Origin: Natronorubrum daqingense
GTDB lineage: Archaea; Halobacteriota; Halobacteria; Halobacteriales; Natrialbaceae
Assembly (NCBI RefSeq): GCF_001971705.1
Contig: NZ_CP019327.1
Coordinates: forward strand, 992,001-1,056,000
DNA length: 64,000 bases
Direction: 5' to 3'
Each line of letters begins with the position of its first letter. Within the stretch, counting starts at the first letter, position 1. Made by a program: the position numbers and the translations under genes. Of the stretch, positions 42,391 to 51,518 are shown piece after piece. The notes under the pieces were generated by a model. The model was not told where the DNA came from, made no database searches, and saw only the letters and a list, made by a program, of their open reading frames with translations.

Positions 42391-43359
42391 TCACTCGGCC
42401 CAGTGGGCCTCACCGGGTTCCGTCTCGAATATCGCACGCTCGAGGAGGTCGACCGCCTTCTCGAGGCCCTCTCGCGAACTCGTCAGCGAGTCTTCGTGCT
42501 CGATGCTGAGCGTGCCGTCGTAGTCGACCATGCGAAGCGTCGAGACGATATCCTTCCAGTGAGATTCGCCGTGTCCGTAGCCGACCGATCGAAAGAGCCA
42601 CGACCGATTGCGTTCGTCGTCGTAGGCCGTGGTATCGAGCACACCCTTTTCTCGGGCCTGGGCTTGGTAGATTTTCGTGTCCTTCGCGTGGACGTGGTGA
42701 ATCGCATCCCGTTCGGCGAGGTATCGAATAGCGTCCGTAATCGTGATTCCCTGCCAGTAGAGGTGCGACGGGTCGAAGTTCGCGCCGATTCGCTCGTTCG
42801 TCTCGTCGCGGAGTTTCGCCATCCCGTGGGGTTCATAAACCAGCATGTTCGGGTGCATCTCGATCGCGACGTCGACGCCGTGGTCATCCGCGTGTGCAGC
42901 GAGGTCTTGCCAGTACGCAGTCGCCTGTTCCCACTGATACTCGAGTGCGCGCTCGTGCTCTGGCGGCCAGGGAGCCGTAATCCAGTTTGGCACCTCGTCG
43001 TCGGGACTGCCAGCGGGGAGGCCGGAAAAACAGGTGACGACGTCGACCTCGAGTTGATCGGCGAGGGCGATCGCTTCGCGGAGTTCGGTATCGGCGGCGT
43101 CGGCGCGTTCGTCGTCGGGGTGTAACGGATTGTTGTGGGTGGCGAGTGCGCTGATCTCCATTCCGTACTCCTCGAGTTTGGTTCGAACGACCTGTTGTGC
43201 GTCCTCGTTATCGAGGTGTTCCGTCCGAGAGAGGTGATCTTCCCCGGGATGGCCGCCGACTCCCGGTTCGATCGCGTCGACGCCGATATCTGAGAGGTAC
43301 CCGAGTGCCCCCTCGAGCGATTCGTCGGCCAGCGGCGGGGTGTGGACGCCGATATTCAT
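42391..43359 (-). CDS. Sugar phosphate isomerase/epimerase-type TIM barrel
   Basis: A 322-residue xylose-isomerase-like TIM barrel. Metal-binding acidic and histidine residues are visible in IEMHPNMLVY near 160-169, ANFDPSHLYWQG near 194-205, HVHAKDTKIYQ near 225-235 and LSIEHEDSLTS near 293-303. The family isomerises or epimerises sugars or inositol derivatives. It lies last in the minus-strand sugar locus, downstream of the Gfo/Idh/MocA gene. Such pairs often act together on keto-sugars or inositols. The substrate cannot be assigned. Confidence 0.9.
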   Translation of the reverse strand: MNIGVHTPPLADESLEGALGYLSDIGVDAIEPGVGGHPGEDHLSRTEHLDNEDAQQVVRTKLEEYGMEISALATHNNPLHPDDERADAADTELREAIALADQLEVDVVTCFSGLPAGSPDDEVPNWITAPWPPEHERALEYQWEQATAYWQDLAAHADDHGVDVAIEMHPNMLVYEPHGMAKLRDETNERIGANFDPSHLYWQGITITDAIRYLAERDAIHHVHAKDTKIYQAQAREKGVLDTTAYDDERNRSWLFRSVGYGHGESHWKDIVSTLRMVDYDGTLSIEHEDSLTSSREGLEKAVDLLERAIFETEPGEAHWAE

Positions 43360-43425
43360 ACGAGACGACGGTCGACGGCCGGTAAAATAAAACGATGGCC
43401 GGCGATCGAGACGGTCCGTCTCGAG

Positions 43426-43740
43426 TTACAGTCGAAGCGGGTCGGTTGGTCGTGCTTTTCGCCTCGTCGAGGTGCGTGGCAAGGTTCGCACGAGGGTCGA
43501 GACGGGTTTGTACGCGGTGGTATCCGTCGGCGATTTGGCCGCGATAATTTTCCAGAATCCGGGCGAGTGAAACGTCACTTCACACCACCCACCGGCGTCG
43601 GTTCTGACCCGCTTCGAACCGGCCTCGACGATCGCACCCTCGACCGGACGGTTGCTCGACGTGACGCGAACGACGACGGGTTCTCCGACGGGGACTTCGT
43701 ACCTGTTCACCTCGAGAACGAGCGATCGGTTCACGTTCAT
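43426..43740 (-). CDS. Small beta-sandwich protein in the sugar locus
   Basis: A 104-residue protein with an Ig-like or transthyretin-like repeat: LVLEVNRYEVPVGEPVVVRV, then PVEGAIVEAGSKRVRTDAGG and WCEVTFHSPGFWKI, the layout of a carboxypeptidase-regulatory-like domain. The Arg/Thr-rich tail (RTLPRTSTRRKARP) has no structure. No signal peptide is visible. The start at 43740 is preferred to an in-frame ATG at 43791. The role is unknown; it lies between two sugar-enzyme genes. Confidence 0.6.
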   Translation of the reverse strand: MNVNRSLVLEVNRYEVPVGEPVVVRVTSSNRPVEGAIVEAGSKRVRTDAGGWCEVTFHSPGFWKIIAAKSPTDTTAYKPVSTLVRTLPRTSTRRKARPTDPLRL

Positions 43741-43943
43741 ACTGACGTCTACCACCGTTTGCCCCCAAAAGCGCACACTTGCATGTGACACACGAAAAAT
43801 CGGAAACCGCTACCGGCACGAACCGACGCTCTCAGTGAGACACCAGTTAGCTGGCACTGAAAGGCAGTGCGCACCCGATCCGACGATGAGTGTGCGATCG
43901 GTGCGAAATTTACTCCGCTCGTCACTCCGTCTCTGGCCACGAA

Positions 43944-45011
43944 TCACTCTTCGACGGCGATCGTTTTCCCCGCTTCACTCGAGCGATAGATCGCCTCGAT
44001 GACCTCCTGGACGGCCAGCGCCTGTTCGATACTGTGTTCAGGCGGGTCGTCACGACGAATACCCTCGAAAAACGCGCGTTGCTCCGCCGAATGGGTGTCG
44101 TTCTGGCGCGTTTCGATCGTCGTATTCTCGAGGTGATCCGGGCCTGTCGTACTCGCCGAGTGGATCGACAGATCGCCCTCGAGCAAGTCGAAGCGGGCGG
44201 CCGACTCGGTGCCTCGAACCACGAACTCGTGGTTTGCCGGGCGATTCGTCGCCCACGCGACCTCGAGCGAAATCGTTCGATTCCCTGTACACCGAACGAA
44301 CGCGCTCGCAGAGTCGTCGACGTCGAATCCGGCGGGACCGGCGTCTTCGCCCCACATCTCGAGGTAGGCGTACTCGTCGCTCGCGCCGAACTCACCGCGG
44401 GCAACGCCGGTGACCTCCGTGAGATCCGGATAGTCGAGTAAGAACAGCGCGAGGTCGACGGCGTGGACGCCGAGATCGATGAGCGCCCCGCCACCTGCAA
44501 TCTTGCGTCTGGTGAACCACGATCCTCTCCCCGGGATTCCTCGCCGACGGACGTAGTTCGCCTCGATGTGCGTAATTTCCCCGAGTTCACCGCGATCGAT
44601 TCGATTGTGGACGATCTGGACCGTGTTCGCGAATCGGTTGTTGAATCCCACCATACAGTGGCCGGCCGACTCATCTGCTGCCGCTGCGATTCGCTCCGCA
44701 CTCTCGAGAGAGTGAGCGAGTGGTTTCTCCATGAGGACGTGGAGGTCGCGGTCGAAGGCGTCGATGGCGTACGCTTCGTGGTACTTGTTCGGTGTCGTGA
44801 TGATGACCGCGTCGATTGTATCGTAGAGTTCCTGATGGTCTTCGTAGACGTCCACATCGTATCGGCGTGCGAATCGCGACCGTGCTTCCGGAGCGACGTC
44901 CATGCCGCCGACCAGCGGAATACCGAGGTCGACGAGTCGCTCTGCGTGGTACTGGCCGATGTTTCCCAGTCCGATGATTCCTGTTCGTACGTCGTTTCGA
45001 TCCGGTGTCAT
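43944..45011 (-). CDS. Gfo/Idh/MocA family oxidoreductase
   Basis: A 355-residue NAD(P)-dependent sugar or inositol dehydrogenase-type protein. The Rossmann fold starts with VRTGIIGLGNIGQYHAERL near residues 8-26. The E-K-P motif is in HVLMEKPLAHSLESA near 92-106, with its catalytic lysine. The C-terminal sheet contains GGGALIDLGVHAVDLALFLL near 173-192, with the conserved G-x-x-x-D-x-x-x-H pattern. It likely acts on the product imported by the ABC system encoded upstream on the same strand, 121 bases away. A palindromic AT-rich stretch (45040-45070) lies before the start. Confidence 0.92.
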   Translation of the reverse strand: MTPDRNDVRTGIIGLGNIGQYHAERLVDLGIPLVGGMDVAPEARSRFARRYDVDVYEDHQELYDTIDAVIITTPNKYHEAYAIDAFDRDLHVLMEKPLAHSLESAERIAAAADESAGHCMVGFNNRFANTVQIVHNRIDRGELGEITHIEANYVRRRGIPGRGSWFTRRKIAGGGALIDLGVHAVDLALFLLDYPDLTEVTGVARGEFGASDEYAYLEMWGEDAGPAGFDVDDSASAFVRCTGNRTISLEVAWATNRPANHEFVVRGTESAARFDLLEGDLSIHSASTTGPDHLENTTIETRQNDTHSAEQRAFFEGIRRDDPPEHSIEQALAVQEVIEAIYRSSEAGKTIAVEE

Positions 45012-45132
45012 TGTCCTAGCCTCGGTGTGGCCGAATCCCTCGATATATTCGATATCGCTATATCAAATTAGGGGCTCGACCCTCTTTGCTCCGTTGGCGA
45101 CTGTTCATTGGCCCCGTTCGTCGCTCGCCGGT

Positions 45133-46320
45133 TCAACTATCTGCCTCTCGAGTCGTGGTCCCCGGCTCCCGTTCGGAGTGGTCGACGAGGCCGTGGACGA
45201 GTGCGTCACCAGTTTCCGTCTCGAAGAGGTGAATCTTCGATCGATCGAGCACGATGTCTACGTCCTGTTCGACGGACACCTCCGTATCCGGCGTCACGCT
45301 CATCAACAGTTGGTCGGACGAGGACGTCGGGTCCTCCGCCATCGACTGCGACGACGTTTCCGCGAGCAACAGATAGACGAACACCTCATCACCCATCGGC
45401 TCGAGGACGTCGGTCCGAGCGTCGATTGGTGCCGTCGAGTGGTGGATCGTGTCCGCAAACTCACTGAGGTGGATGTCCTCCGGCCGAACGCCGAGTGTCA
45501 CTGCGTCGCCAACCGTTACGCCCGAGAGCGTCTCGGAATCGAGACTGATGTGGAAGTTTGGTGTTTGCAGGCCGCTTTCGTCGAGTTCGCCGTCGACGAA
45601 GTTCATCGACGGCGAGCCGATGAAGCCCGCCACGAACCGGTTTGCGGGTTCGTTGTAACACTCTAGTGGCGGGGCGATTTGCTGGAGTTTCCCCGCGTTC
45701 AAGACGGCGATCCGATCGGACATCGTCATCGCCTCGGCTTGATCGTGCGTGACGTAGATGATCGTCGTCCCCAGTTGTCGGTGAAGCCGTTGGAGCTCCG
45801 TCCGCATGTGTACCCGGAGTTTGGCGTCGAGATTCGCCAGCGGTTCGTCCATCAAGAAAACGTCCGGATTGCGAACGATCGCGCGGGCGATCGCCACCCG
45901 CTGGCGTTGGCCGCCGGACATCTCGTCGGGCATTCGCTCGAGCATGCCCTCGAGTTGGACGATATCGGCTGCTTGCTCGACGCGGCGGTCGATCTCCTCG
46001 TCGTCGTACTTGCGCAGGCGAAGCCCGAAGGAGATGTTCTCGAAGACGTCCATGTGGGGAAAGAGCGCGATGTTCTGGAAGACCATCGCGACGCCGCGAT
46101 CCTTGGGTGCGAGCGTGGTAACGTCGTCGTCACCGATGTACACCTTCCCGTCCGTGGGTTTCGTCAGGCCGGCGACCGTCTCCATCGTCGTCGACTTTCC
46201 ACAGCCGGAGGGGCCGACGAATGTGACGAACTCGCCGTCTTCGATGTCGAGACTGACGTCGTCGACTGCCGTGACGTCTTCGTAGCGTTTCGTGACGTTC
46301 TCGAGTCGTACTCGTGCCAT
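45133..46320 (-). CDS. Carbohydrate ABC transporter ATPase (MalK/UgpC type)
   Basis: A 395-residue ATPase. Walker A is GPSGCGKST near residues 36-44, the Q-loop QNIALFPHM near 82-90, signature MSGGQRQRVA near 134-143, Walker B VFLMDEPLANLD near 153-164 and switch His in YVTHDQAEAMT near 189-199. The C-terminal TOBE-type regulatory domain starts with FIGSPSMNFVDGEL near 233 and VTLGVRPEDIHLS near 270-282. The family drives uptake of sugars and polyols. The tail is extended by about 20 residues (HSEREPGTTTREAD). It follows the permease gene by 13 bases in the same operon. Confidence 0.95.
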   Translation of the reverse strand: MARVRLENVTKRYEDVTAVDDVSLDIEDGEFVTFVGPSGCGKSTTMETVAGLTKPTDGKVYIGDDDVTTLAPKDRGVAMVFQNIALFPHMDVFENISFGLRLRKYDDEEIDRRVEQAADIVQLEGMLERMPDEMSGGQRQRVAIARAIVRNPDVFLMDEPLANLDAKLRVHMRTELQRLHRQLGTTIIYVTHDQAEAMTMSDRIAVLNAGKLQQIAPPLECYNEPANRFVAGFIGSPSMNFVDGELDESGLQTPNFHISLDSETLSGVTVGDAVTLGVRPEDIHLSEFADTIHHSTAPIDARTDVLEPMGDEVFVYLLLAETSSQSMAEDPTSSSDQLLMSVTPDTEVSVEQDVDIVLDRSKIHLFETETGDALVHGLVDHSEREPGTTTREADS

Positions 46321-46333
46321 GGTTGTATCTTGG

Positions 46334-47416
46334 TTACTCCTTGAGCGCGCCGGCGGTCAGTCCGCTCACGATCTTCTCCTGGGCGATGATCACGAGGATC
46401 GCGACCGGAATGACGCCGATGATGCTCGAGGCGGCCATCAGGTGGTACATCACCTCGTACTGGCCCTGATAGCCGAGGATACCCTCGAGAATCGGAGCCC
46501 AGTTCTCCGGTTGGCCGTCGGTCATCAGGAACGAGAAGAAGAACTCGTTGTAGACGGCGATGAACGTGAGGACACCCGCGGTCGCGACGCCGGGTGCCGA
46601 CAGCGGGATGATGACGCGAAACAGCGCGCCGAGGCGAGTCGTCCCTTCGACGCGGGCGGCGTCCTCGAGTCCGTCGGGAATCTGGCTGTAGAACGTCGTC
46701 AGGATGAAAATTGCCAGCGGCATGAAGATCGCCGAGAGTGGCAACACCATCGCTCCGGGCGTGTTGTACAGCGAGCCGTCGCCGGTGATCGGCTCGAGGG
46801 CGACGAACTGCGTGTTGAACAACTCGTTGAGCGGGATGAAAAACGCGGCTGGCGGGAAGAAGGAAATGACCAGCACGAGCAACATGAGCGGTACTTTCCC
46901 CGGGAACTCGAGACGGCCGAAGGCGTAGCCCGCGAGGCTGGCGACGATCAGGACGAAGATGGTCGAGGCCGTCGCGATCACGAAGCTGTTGAAGATGTAC
47001 CAGTGAAACGGCAATACCTGGAAGACCTCGACGAACGCGCCGGGATTGAATCCGTTGGGCGTGAGGATGATATCTTGTTGTTGCCCTTCCGGCGTGAGCG
47101 CGACCATGAGCAACCAGTAGAACGGAAAGAGCGTCGTGAACAGGAAGAAAATCGTCGCGGTGTAGAACATCGCCCGGTACGCCCGCGTCGGGTTCGAAAT
47201 CGAACTCGCGACCCATCGCTCGAGTGGTCCGCGGTCGAGTTCCGCGTCGTCTTCACCCATCAGCGCGTCGGGCCCCTGAGATTCGGGACGCCCCCCATCG
47301 GCTATCCGTTGTGGTGGCGTCTGAGCCGGTTCCGTCCCACGTGCCTCTTCTGACACGGTGTCGGAGGACTGCTCGAGCGGGTCGTCTCCGCCGGTCGGTG
47401 AGGTATCGTTCGTCAT
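46334..47416 (-). CDS. Carbohydrate ABC permease, MalG type
   Basis: A 360-residue inner permease with six core helices. The EAA motif with the interacting helix is seen in DGLEDAARVEGTTRLGALFR followed by IIPLSAPGV, near residues 253-280. An 80-residue hydrophilic N-terminus (MTNDTSPTGGDDPLEQSS and on) precedes the first helix. The ATG at 47416 overlaps the stop of the upstream permease gene by one base (TGATG), so translation is coupled. The frame extends further but that part is inside the upstream gene. Confidence 0.93.
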   Translation of the reverse strand: MTNDTSPTGGDDPLEQSSDTVSEEARGTEPAQTPPQRIADGGRPESQGPDALMGEDDAELDRGPLERWVASSISNPTRAYRAMFYTATIFFLFTTLFPFYWLLMVALTPEGQQQDIILTPNGFNPGAFVEVFQVLPFHWYIFNSFVIATASTIFVLIVASLAGYAFGRLEFPGKVPLMLLVLVISFFPPAAFFIPLNELFNTQFVALEPITGDGSLYNTPGAMVLPLSAIFMPLAIFILTTFYSQIPDGLEDAARVEGTTRLGALFRVIIPLSAPGVATAGVLTFIAVYNEFFFSFLMTDGQPENWAPILEGILGYQGQYEVMYHLMAASSIIGVIPVAILVIIAQEKIVSGLTAGALKE

Positions 47417-48459
47417 CAGTAGAGCCCTCCTTGCGTATCCCGGAAGAAGAACACGTACACCGAGATGATCAGGCCGATCACCAGCGCCGTCGCGAACGCG
47501 ATAGCGGCAGCCGTCGCGAAGATCCGCGTCCCGCCGAACATCGCTTCGACGACGAGACAGGTCAGCGAGGGGACGGTCGTACAGCCGGCCGTCGATTCGA
47601 TGAGGCCGTAGACGCGCATCGCGTCCATCGTTCGGAACAACATCGCGACTAGCAGTGCCGGCATGACGAGGGGCAGCGTGATTCGCTTGAACCGTTGCCA
47701 CGGCGACGCGCCGGCGACGCGTGCGACGTCGTAGAGGCTCCGATCGACGCTCTGGAGTCCCGCGAGGATGAGCAGGGCCATGAACGCCGAGGACTTCCAG
47801 ATGTCGGCGATGAGGATGATGATGAACGAATCCTGACTATCGGCCAGCGGATCTGCCCCGAAGAGACCGAGCCACTGCATCAGGTCGCTGCCGAAGCCGA
47901 CTTCGGGTTGGAACAATAAGAAGAAGATCATCCCCTGGATCACGATCGGTACCGCCCACGGGAGGATGATCGCGACGCGAACCCACCGCCGGCCTCGGAA
48001 CTCCTGATCGAGAACGTACGCCTGTCCGAAGCCGATGAGGGTCTCGGCGATGACGCTGATGACGGCGAACGCGAGCGTCACGAACAACGCTTGCTGCAGG
48101 AACGGCACGCCGAGTTCGACGAACGGAAACGACGTCGAGACCGTGACGTCGAGGAACTGCCGGGCGAGACGAGCGTTTCCGGTGAGTATGTCGACGTAGT
48201 TCTCGACGCCGACGAACTCACCGAGTGGCTCTACACCCCGCGTCTCATCGGAGCGCAACGACATGACGAACGTCTGAATGAGCGGGTAGAACGCGATCAG
48301 GGTGAGTAACGCGAACGCCGGGATCAACAGCAAGTAGGCGTACGCGGCCTCGCTCAGATTCTCCATCCAGTTGACGACGGCGTTTCCGCTTCGGTCTCGG
48401 TCTCGTTCCCGCCCTTCTTCTCCGCCAATCAACGGGTTCTCGTCGGTATCAGTCGCCAT
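47416..48459 (-). CDS. Carbohydrate ABC permease, MalF type
   Basis: A 347-residue sugar permease. Six membrane helices follow a charged N-terminus. The EAA loop is DVARVAGASPWQRFKRITLP near residues 248-267. IILPWAVPIVIQGMIFFLLF near 172-191 marks a core helix. It is the partner of the MalG-type permease and together they form the membrane channel. Its start overlaps the 3' end of the binding-protein gene by 11 bases, consistent with a single transcript. Confidence 0.94.
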   Translation of the reverse strand: MATDTDENPLIGGEEGRERDRDRSGNAVVNWMENLSEAAYAYLLLIPAFALLTLIAFYPLIQTFVMSLRSDETRGVEPLGEFVGVENYVDILTGNARLARQFLDVTVSTSFPFVELGVPFLQQALFVTLAFAVISVIAETLIGFGQAYVLDQEFRGRRWVRVAIILPWAVPIVIQGMIFFLLFQPEVGFGSDLMQWLGLFGADPLADSQDSFIIILIADIWKSSAFMALLILAGLQSVDRSLYDVARVAGASPWQRFKRITLPLVMPALLVAMLFRTMDAMRVYGLIESTAGCTTVPSLTCLVVEAMFGGTRIFATAAAIAFATALVIGLIISVYVFFFRDTQGGLY

Positions 48460-49924
48460 GTTGCTCGGCCACCTCCGATTCGCTTCGCTCGAGTCGCTCG
48501 TCCAGATCGTTCATCGCTTCCTCGGGCGATTTTGCGCCTCGATAGGCCGCGTTGATCTCCTGGAAGATGAGCGCCGATTGCTCCGGCCAGACGTCGGTGA
48601 CCGGCCGTGAAATCGCATTCTCCCCGGCGAGTTGGAGTTGGTCGGTGTACCGTGCGATCGGGCCGATTTCGTCCGGGTCCGCCTCCTCGATGAGGTCGAT
48701 GTTCGGCGGCAGGAAGCCCTGCAGTTCGAAAATCGTGAGCATGACCTCCTCGTGGGTGAAGGCCTCGAGCACCTCGAGCGCGAGGTCCTCGCGATCGGTG
48801 TAGGGACTGAGCGTGAGGTGCCACCCGCCGAGTGCGGCGGCCGTTCCACCGACGCCCTCGTACTCGGCGTCGTCCTCGGAGACCGCGTACGGTTGGGCCA
48901 TCACGCCGAGATCCTCGCCGAACACCTCATCGTCGCCGGTTTCGGCGATCGAAAACGGCCAGTTTCGATGGGCGACGGCGTCGCCTCCCGCGAACGGCCC
49001 GAGTGACTCCTCTTCGGACCACTGAACGATGGCCGAGGGGCTGATCTGGGGGTAGCCCTCGAGTGCGTGTTCGTCGTCCTCGCCGTGGATGAACGCTCGC
49101 ATCATCCGAATTGCATCCAGAACGCCGTCGTCGGTGACGGTGATCGGTCGCTCGCCGGCGACGAAGAGGTTCTCCGTGCCGCCGAAGTAGCCACCGCCCC
49201 AGGTCGTCATCACCTCGTTGAACGAACAACACGCCAGTCCCTCGAACGCGGCCGCCTGCGTGGTGTAGCCGAAGTCGACATTGTGTTCGGACTGCGTCTC
49301 GGCGACCGCCTCGGCGAACAACTCCCACGACGGCGGCTCCGTGTCCCACTCCTCCGTGTCGTATCCGGCGTCCTCGACGAGATCCTGTCGGTACAACATC
49401 ATTCCGAAATCGGGAAACAGCGGAAGTCCGTGGAGGTCCCCCGTCTCCGGGTGCTGGGTCGTCTCGAGTGCTTCCTCGAGATACTCGGATTCGATCTGTT
49501 CGACGACGTCGTCCGGAAACGCGTCGGTCAGGTTTCGCGTCTGCCCGCGAAGGATAAACGGAATCGTCCATCCGCTGTCCATCATGTGAATGTCGGGGGG
49601 TGCTCGGCCGGCTTGGAGCGTCGATTGCGCTTCTTGCATCCGCTGGACCGAGTCGCTAACGACCGTCTGGAGTTCGACCGTGATATTTTCGTCGAGCCCG
49701 GCGTCCCACAGTGCCTGCTGGACCGAGGGTTCCCCCTCTTCCGTGTGGAGAATCTCCTCGAAATCAGTCGCACCGGTCATGACGACGGTTGTTTCGTCTC
49801 GTCCACGCCCGAGACAACCGGCCAACGCCGTCGCGGTGAGCGCCGTCGATACTGACGCGGTTCGTACGAACGTCCGGCGTGACACGCCAGCCCGCTGGAA
49901 TCGTCCGCCAGTCTCGTCTCCCAT
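48449..49924 (-). CDS. Sugar-binding lipoprotein of the ABC importer
   Basis: A 491-residue extracellular solute-binding protein, family 1. The Tat signal is VSRRTFVRTASVSTALTATA with lipobox AGC near residue 36-38. The fold is seen in LTDAFPDDVVEQIESEYLEEA, DLHGLPLFPDFGMMLYRQDL near 162-181 (the hinge strand of maltose-type proteins) and AAALGGWHLTLSPYTDRED. The mature part is acidic. It feeds the two permeases that follow. A TAATTAAG element lies near 49955, about 30 bases before the start. Confidence 0.94.
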   Translation of the reverse strand: MGDETGGRFQRAGVSRRTFVRTASVSTALTATALAGCLGRGRDETTVVMTGATDFEEILHTEEGEPSVQQALWDAGLDENITVELQTVVSDSVQRMQEAQSTLQAGRAPPDIHMMDSGWTIPFILRGQTRNLTDAFPDDVVEQIESEYLEEALETTQHPETGDLHGLPLFPDFGMMLYRQDLVEDAGYDTEEWDTEPPSWELFAEAVAETQSEHNVDFGYTTQAAAFEGLACCSFNEVMTTWGGGYFGGTENLFVAGERPITVTDDGVLDAIRMMRAFIHGEDDEHALEGYPQISPSAIVQWSEEESLGPFAGGDAVAHRNWPFSIAETGDDEVFGEDLGVMAQPYAVSEDDAEYEGVGGTAAALGGWHLTLSPYTDREDLALEVLEAFTHEEVMLTIFELQGFLPPNIDLIEEADPDEIGPIARYTDQLQLAGENAISRPVTDVWPEQSALIFQEINAAYRGAKSPEEAMNDLDERLERSESEVAEQHGD

Positions 49925-50266
49925 CCGAACTCAATACACGGCGCTTCAGTGCTTAATTAGTCTGCTTGCATGATTATGCCTACCACAACTAGCGAAACCG
50001 ATCACCGGAGTAATCCGTCGTTACGCCCCTCGAGAAGTGACGAGAGATCCGAGCGAGGCGCACACGGCCGTTCTGGAGCGATCGTCGGCGAAATTGAGTA
50101 CTCACGAAGTCCTATCCAGGAATTCGGAGCGAGAAACGGTACGAACGTGAGCCACGAGGCGACGGAAACCCGTCAAGTGACTATCGAGACGCGTTCGAAT
50201 TCGGGGCCGAGTTCGAACGTCGTCTCACGTTCTGGTTTCGGTTCGGATTCTGGGTCGTGTTCGGTG
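49925..50266. other. Intergenic region between binding-protein gene and trmB
   Basis: About 340 bases. The right part holds the minus-strand promoter region of the binding-protein gene near 49950-49980, and the rest is GC-rich with no recognisable gene. A weak plus-strand frame at 49970-50332 is Ser/Arg-rich and not credible. No clear TrmB-type operator was identified here by eye. Confidence 0.5.
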
Positions 50267-51331
50267 TTAGTCCTCGAGCGTCGGTGGCTCGTGGCGGCCG
50301 ATGTGAATCTCGTGAGCTTCGACGTCCTCTAACGCGGCGACGCGACCACCGACGGAGACTTCTTCGCCGTCTTCGGTCTCGAGCGTAAGCGACGCGACTT
50401 CTTCGCTCACCTCGAAGGAAACGTCGAGAATGCGACCGCGAACGACACGCGGGCCGCCGACTTCGACGTCTCGACCGTCGATGGTCGCGTAGAACTCCCC
50501 GCCCTCGTCGAGGACGTCCTTGACGCACCGACGAATCGAGGCGTACTTGCGCGGGTAGGTGCCGGCAACGCCGTTCTCGGCGAGCGTCTCTTCGGCGGTC
50601 GTCCAGAGAACGGTACCGAAGAATCCCGAGACCAGGAAGCCAAGCGCCGACCGATTGAAGATAACGCCGTAACGGTCTTGATCGTCACGTAAGGCGTCCT
50701 GTGTCGCATACATCGAGTAGTTCCCGTCTGCAACGGCGACGACCGGCGTCGTAATTCCGCGCCGCGCTCGAACAGTCGTCGCGACCTCGAGGTAGTCGAA
50801 CTCGTCCGGATCGGGCGCTTCGTTCGCCGGCGTGACGATCAGATCGACGCTCACGCCGTCGTCGATGGCCTCCTTGAGGTCCGCTTCGAACCGCGTGAGG
50901 AGCTCCGGCGTCAGCGACACCGAGAGTTCGAACTCTGCGTCGGCGATGACCTCCTCGAGATACCGAAGGATCGTCGAGCGCGATTTGACGAGGGAGACCG
51001 CCTCCGTATCGCGTGCGGGTGCCGTGTAGCGTGCTTCGAGTTCGGAGATCATCTCCTCGAGGGAGTCCTGGACGTTCTCGAAGGCGTCTTCCGGGTCGAT
51101 CGCGACGACCTTCATCGGTCGAGACTCGCGCAGTTCGACCAGTCCGCGGTCGCTCAAACTGCGGACCGTATCGTAGACGCGGGGCTGGGGAATGTCAGTT
51201 TGGTCTGCGATTTCGCTTGCCGTCAGTTGTCCCTGCTCTAACACGGTGAGATAGGCATCGATCTCGTATTCTCCGAGGTTGAACCGATCGCCGACCTGCT
51301 CGACGGTCGAACGAAGTTCGTCTGAAGCCAT
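50267..51331 (-). CDS. trmB: TrmB family sugar-sensing transcriptional regulator
   Basis: A 354-residue regulator. The N-terminal winged helix spans about residues 15-80 ([20 protein letters not shown], then [20 protein letters not shown]). The helical linker [17 protein letters not shown] leads to the PLD-like C-terminal effector domain with [13 protein letters not shown] near 175-187, [15 protein letters not shown] near 211-225 and [19 protein letters not shown]. TrmB proteins bind sugars and repress or activate transport genes. The start at 51331 is chosen by the palindrome and TATA position upstream; the frame extends to 51481 without support. It precedes the sugar locus on the same strand. 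Confidence 0.93.
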   Translation of the reverse strand: MASDELRSTVEQVGDRFNLGEYEIDAYLTVLEQGQLTASEIADQTDIPQPRVYDTVRSLSDRGLVELRESRPMKVVAIDPEDAFENVQDSLEEMISELEARYTAPARDTEAVSLVKSRSTILRYLEEVIADAEFELSVSLTPELLTRFEADLKEAIDDGVSVDLIVTPANEAPDPDEFDYLEVATTVRARRGITTPVVAVADGNYSMYATQDALRDDQDRYGVIFNRSALGFLVSGFFGTVLWTTAEETLAENGVAGTYPRKYASIRRCVKDVLDEGGEFYATIDGRDVEVGGPRVVRGRILDVSFEVSEEVASLTLETEDGEEVSVGGRVAALEDVEAHEIHIGRHEPPTLED

Positions 51332-51362
51332 ATCGATTCGTACGGTCCCGACGGCTAAATGA

Positions 51363-51380
51363 TTTATTATACTCTGAGTA
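51363..51380 (-). promoter_or_regulatory. trmB promoter with TACTC-N-GAGTA inverted repeat
   Basis: An AT-rich box (51363-51370, reading ATAATAAAT on the minus strand) lies about 32-39 bases before the trmB start. It abuts the inverted repeat TACTCTGAGTA (51370-51380). Half-sites TACT and GAGTA resemble those described for halobacterial TrmB, but the spacing is shorter, so autoregulation is only a hypothesis. Confidence 0.45.
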
Positions 51381-51518
51381 GCACCTCTTTTCGAAATCGG
51401 GTAGTCTCGAGAACGATTCGGAATCGTTCTGCCAACATCTCTCAGGACATCGGGACTGTGATAGTCAGAACCCTTAACCACTGCGACCCTGATTTGCTGT
51501 CATGCGCGAGGGGTTGTC

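Noticed and set aside
49970-50332. Plus-strand 120-residue frame
   Set aside because: Ser/Arg-rich, overlaps the 3' end of trmB on the other strand, and has no family resemblance.
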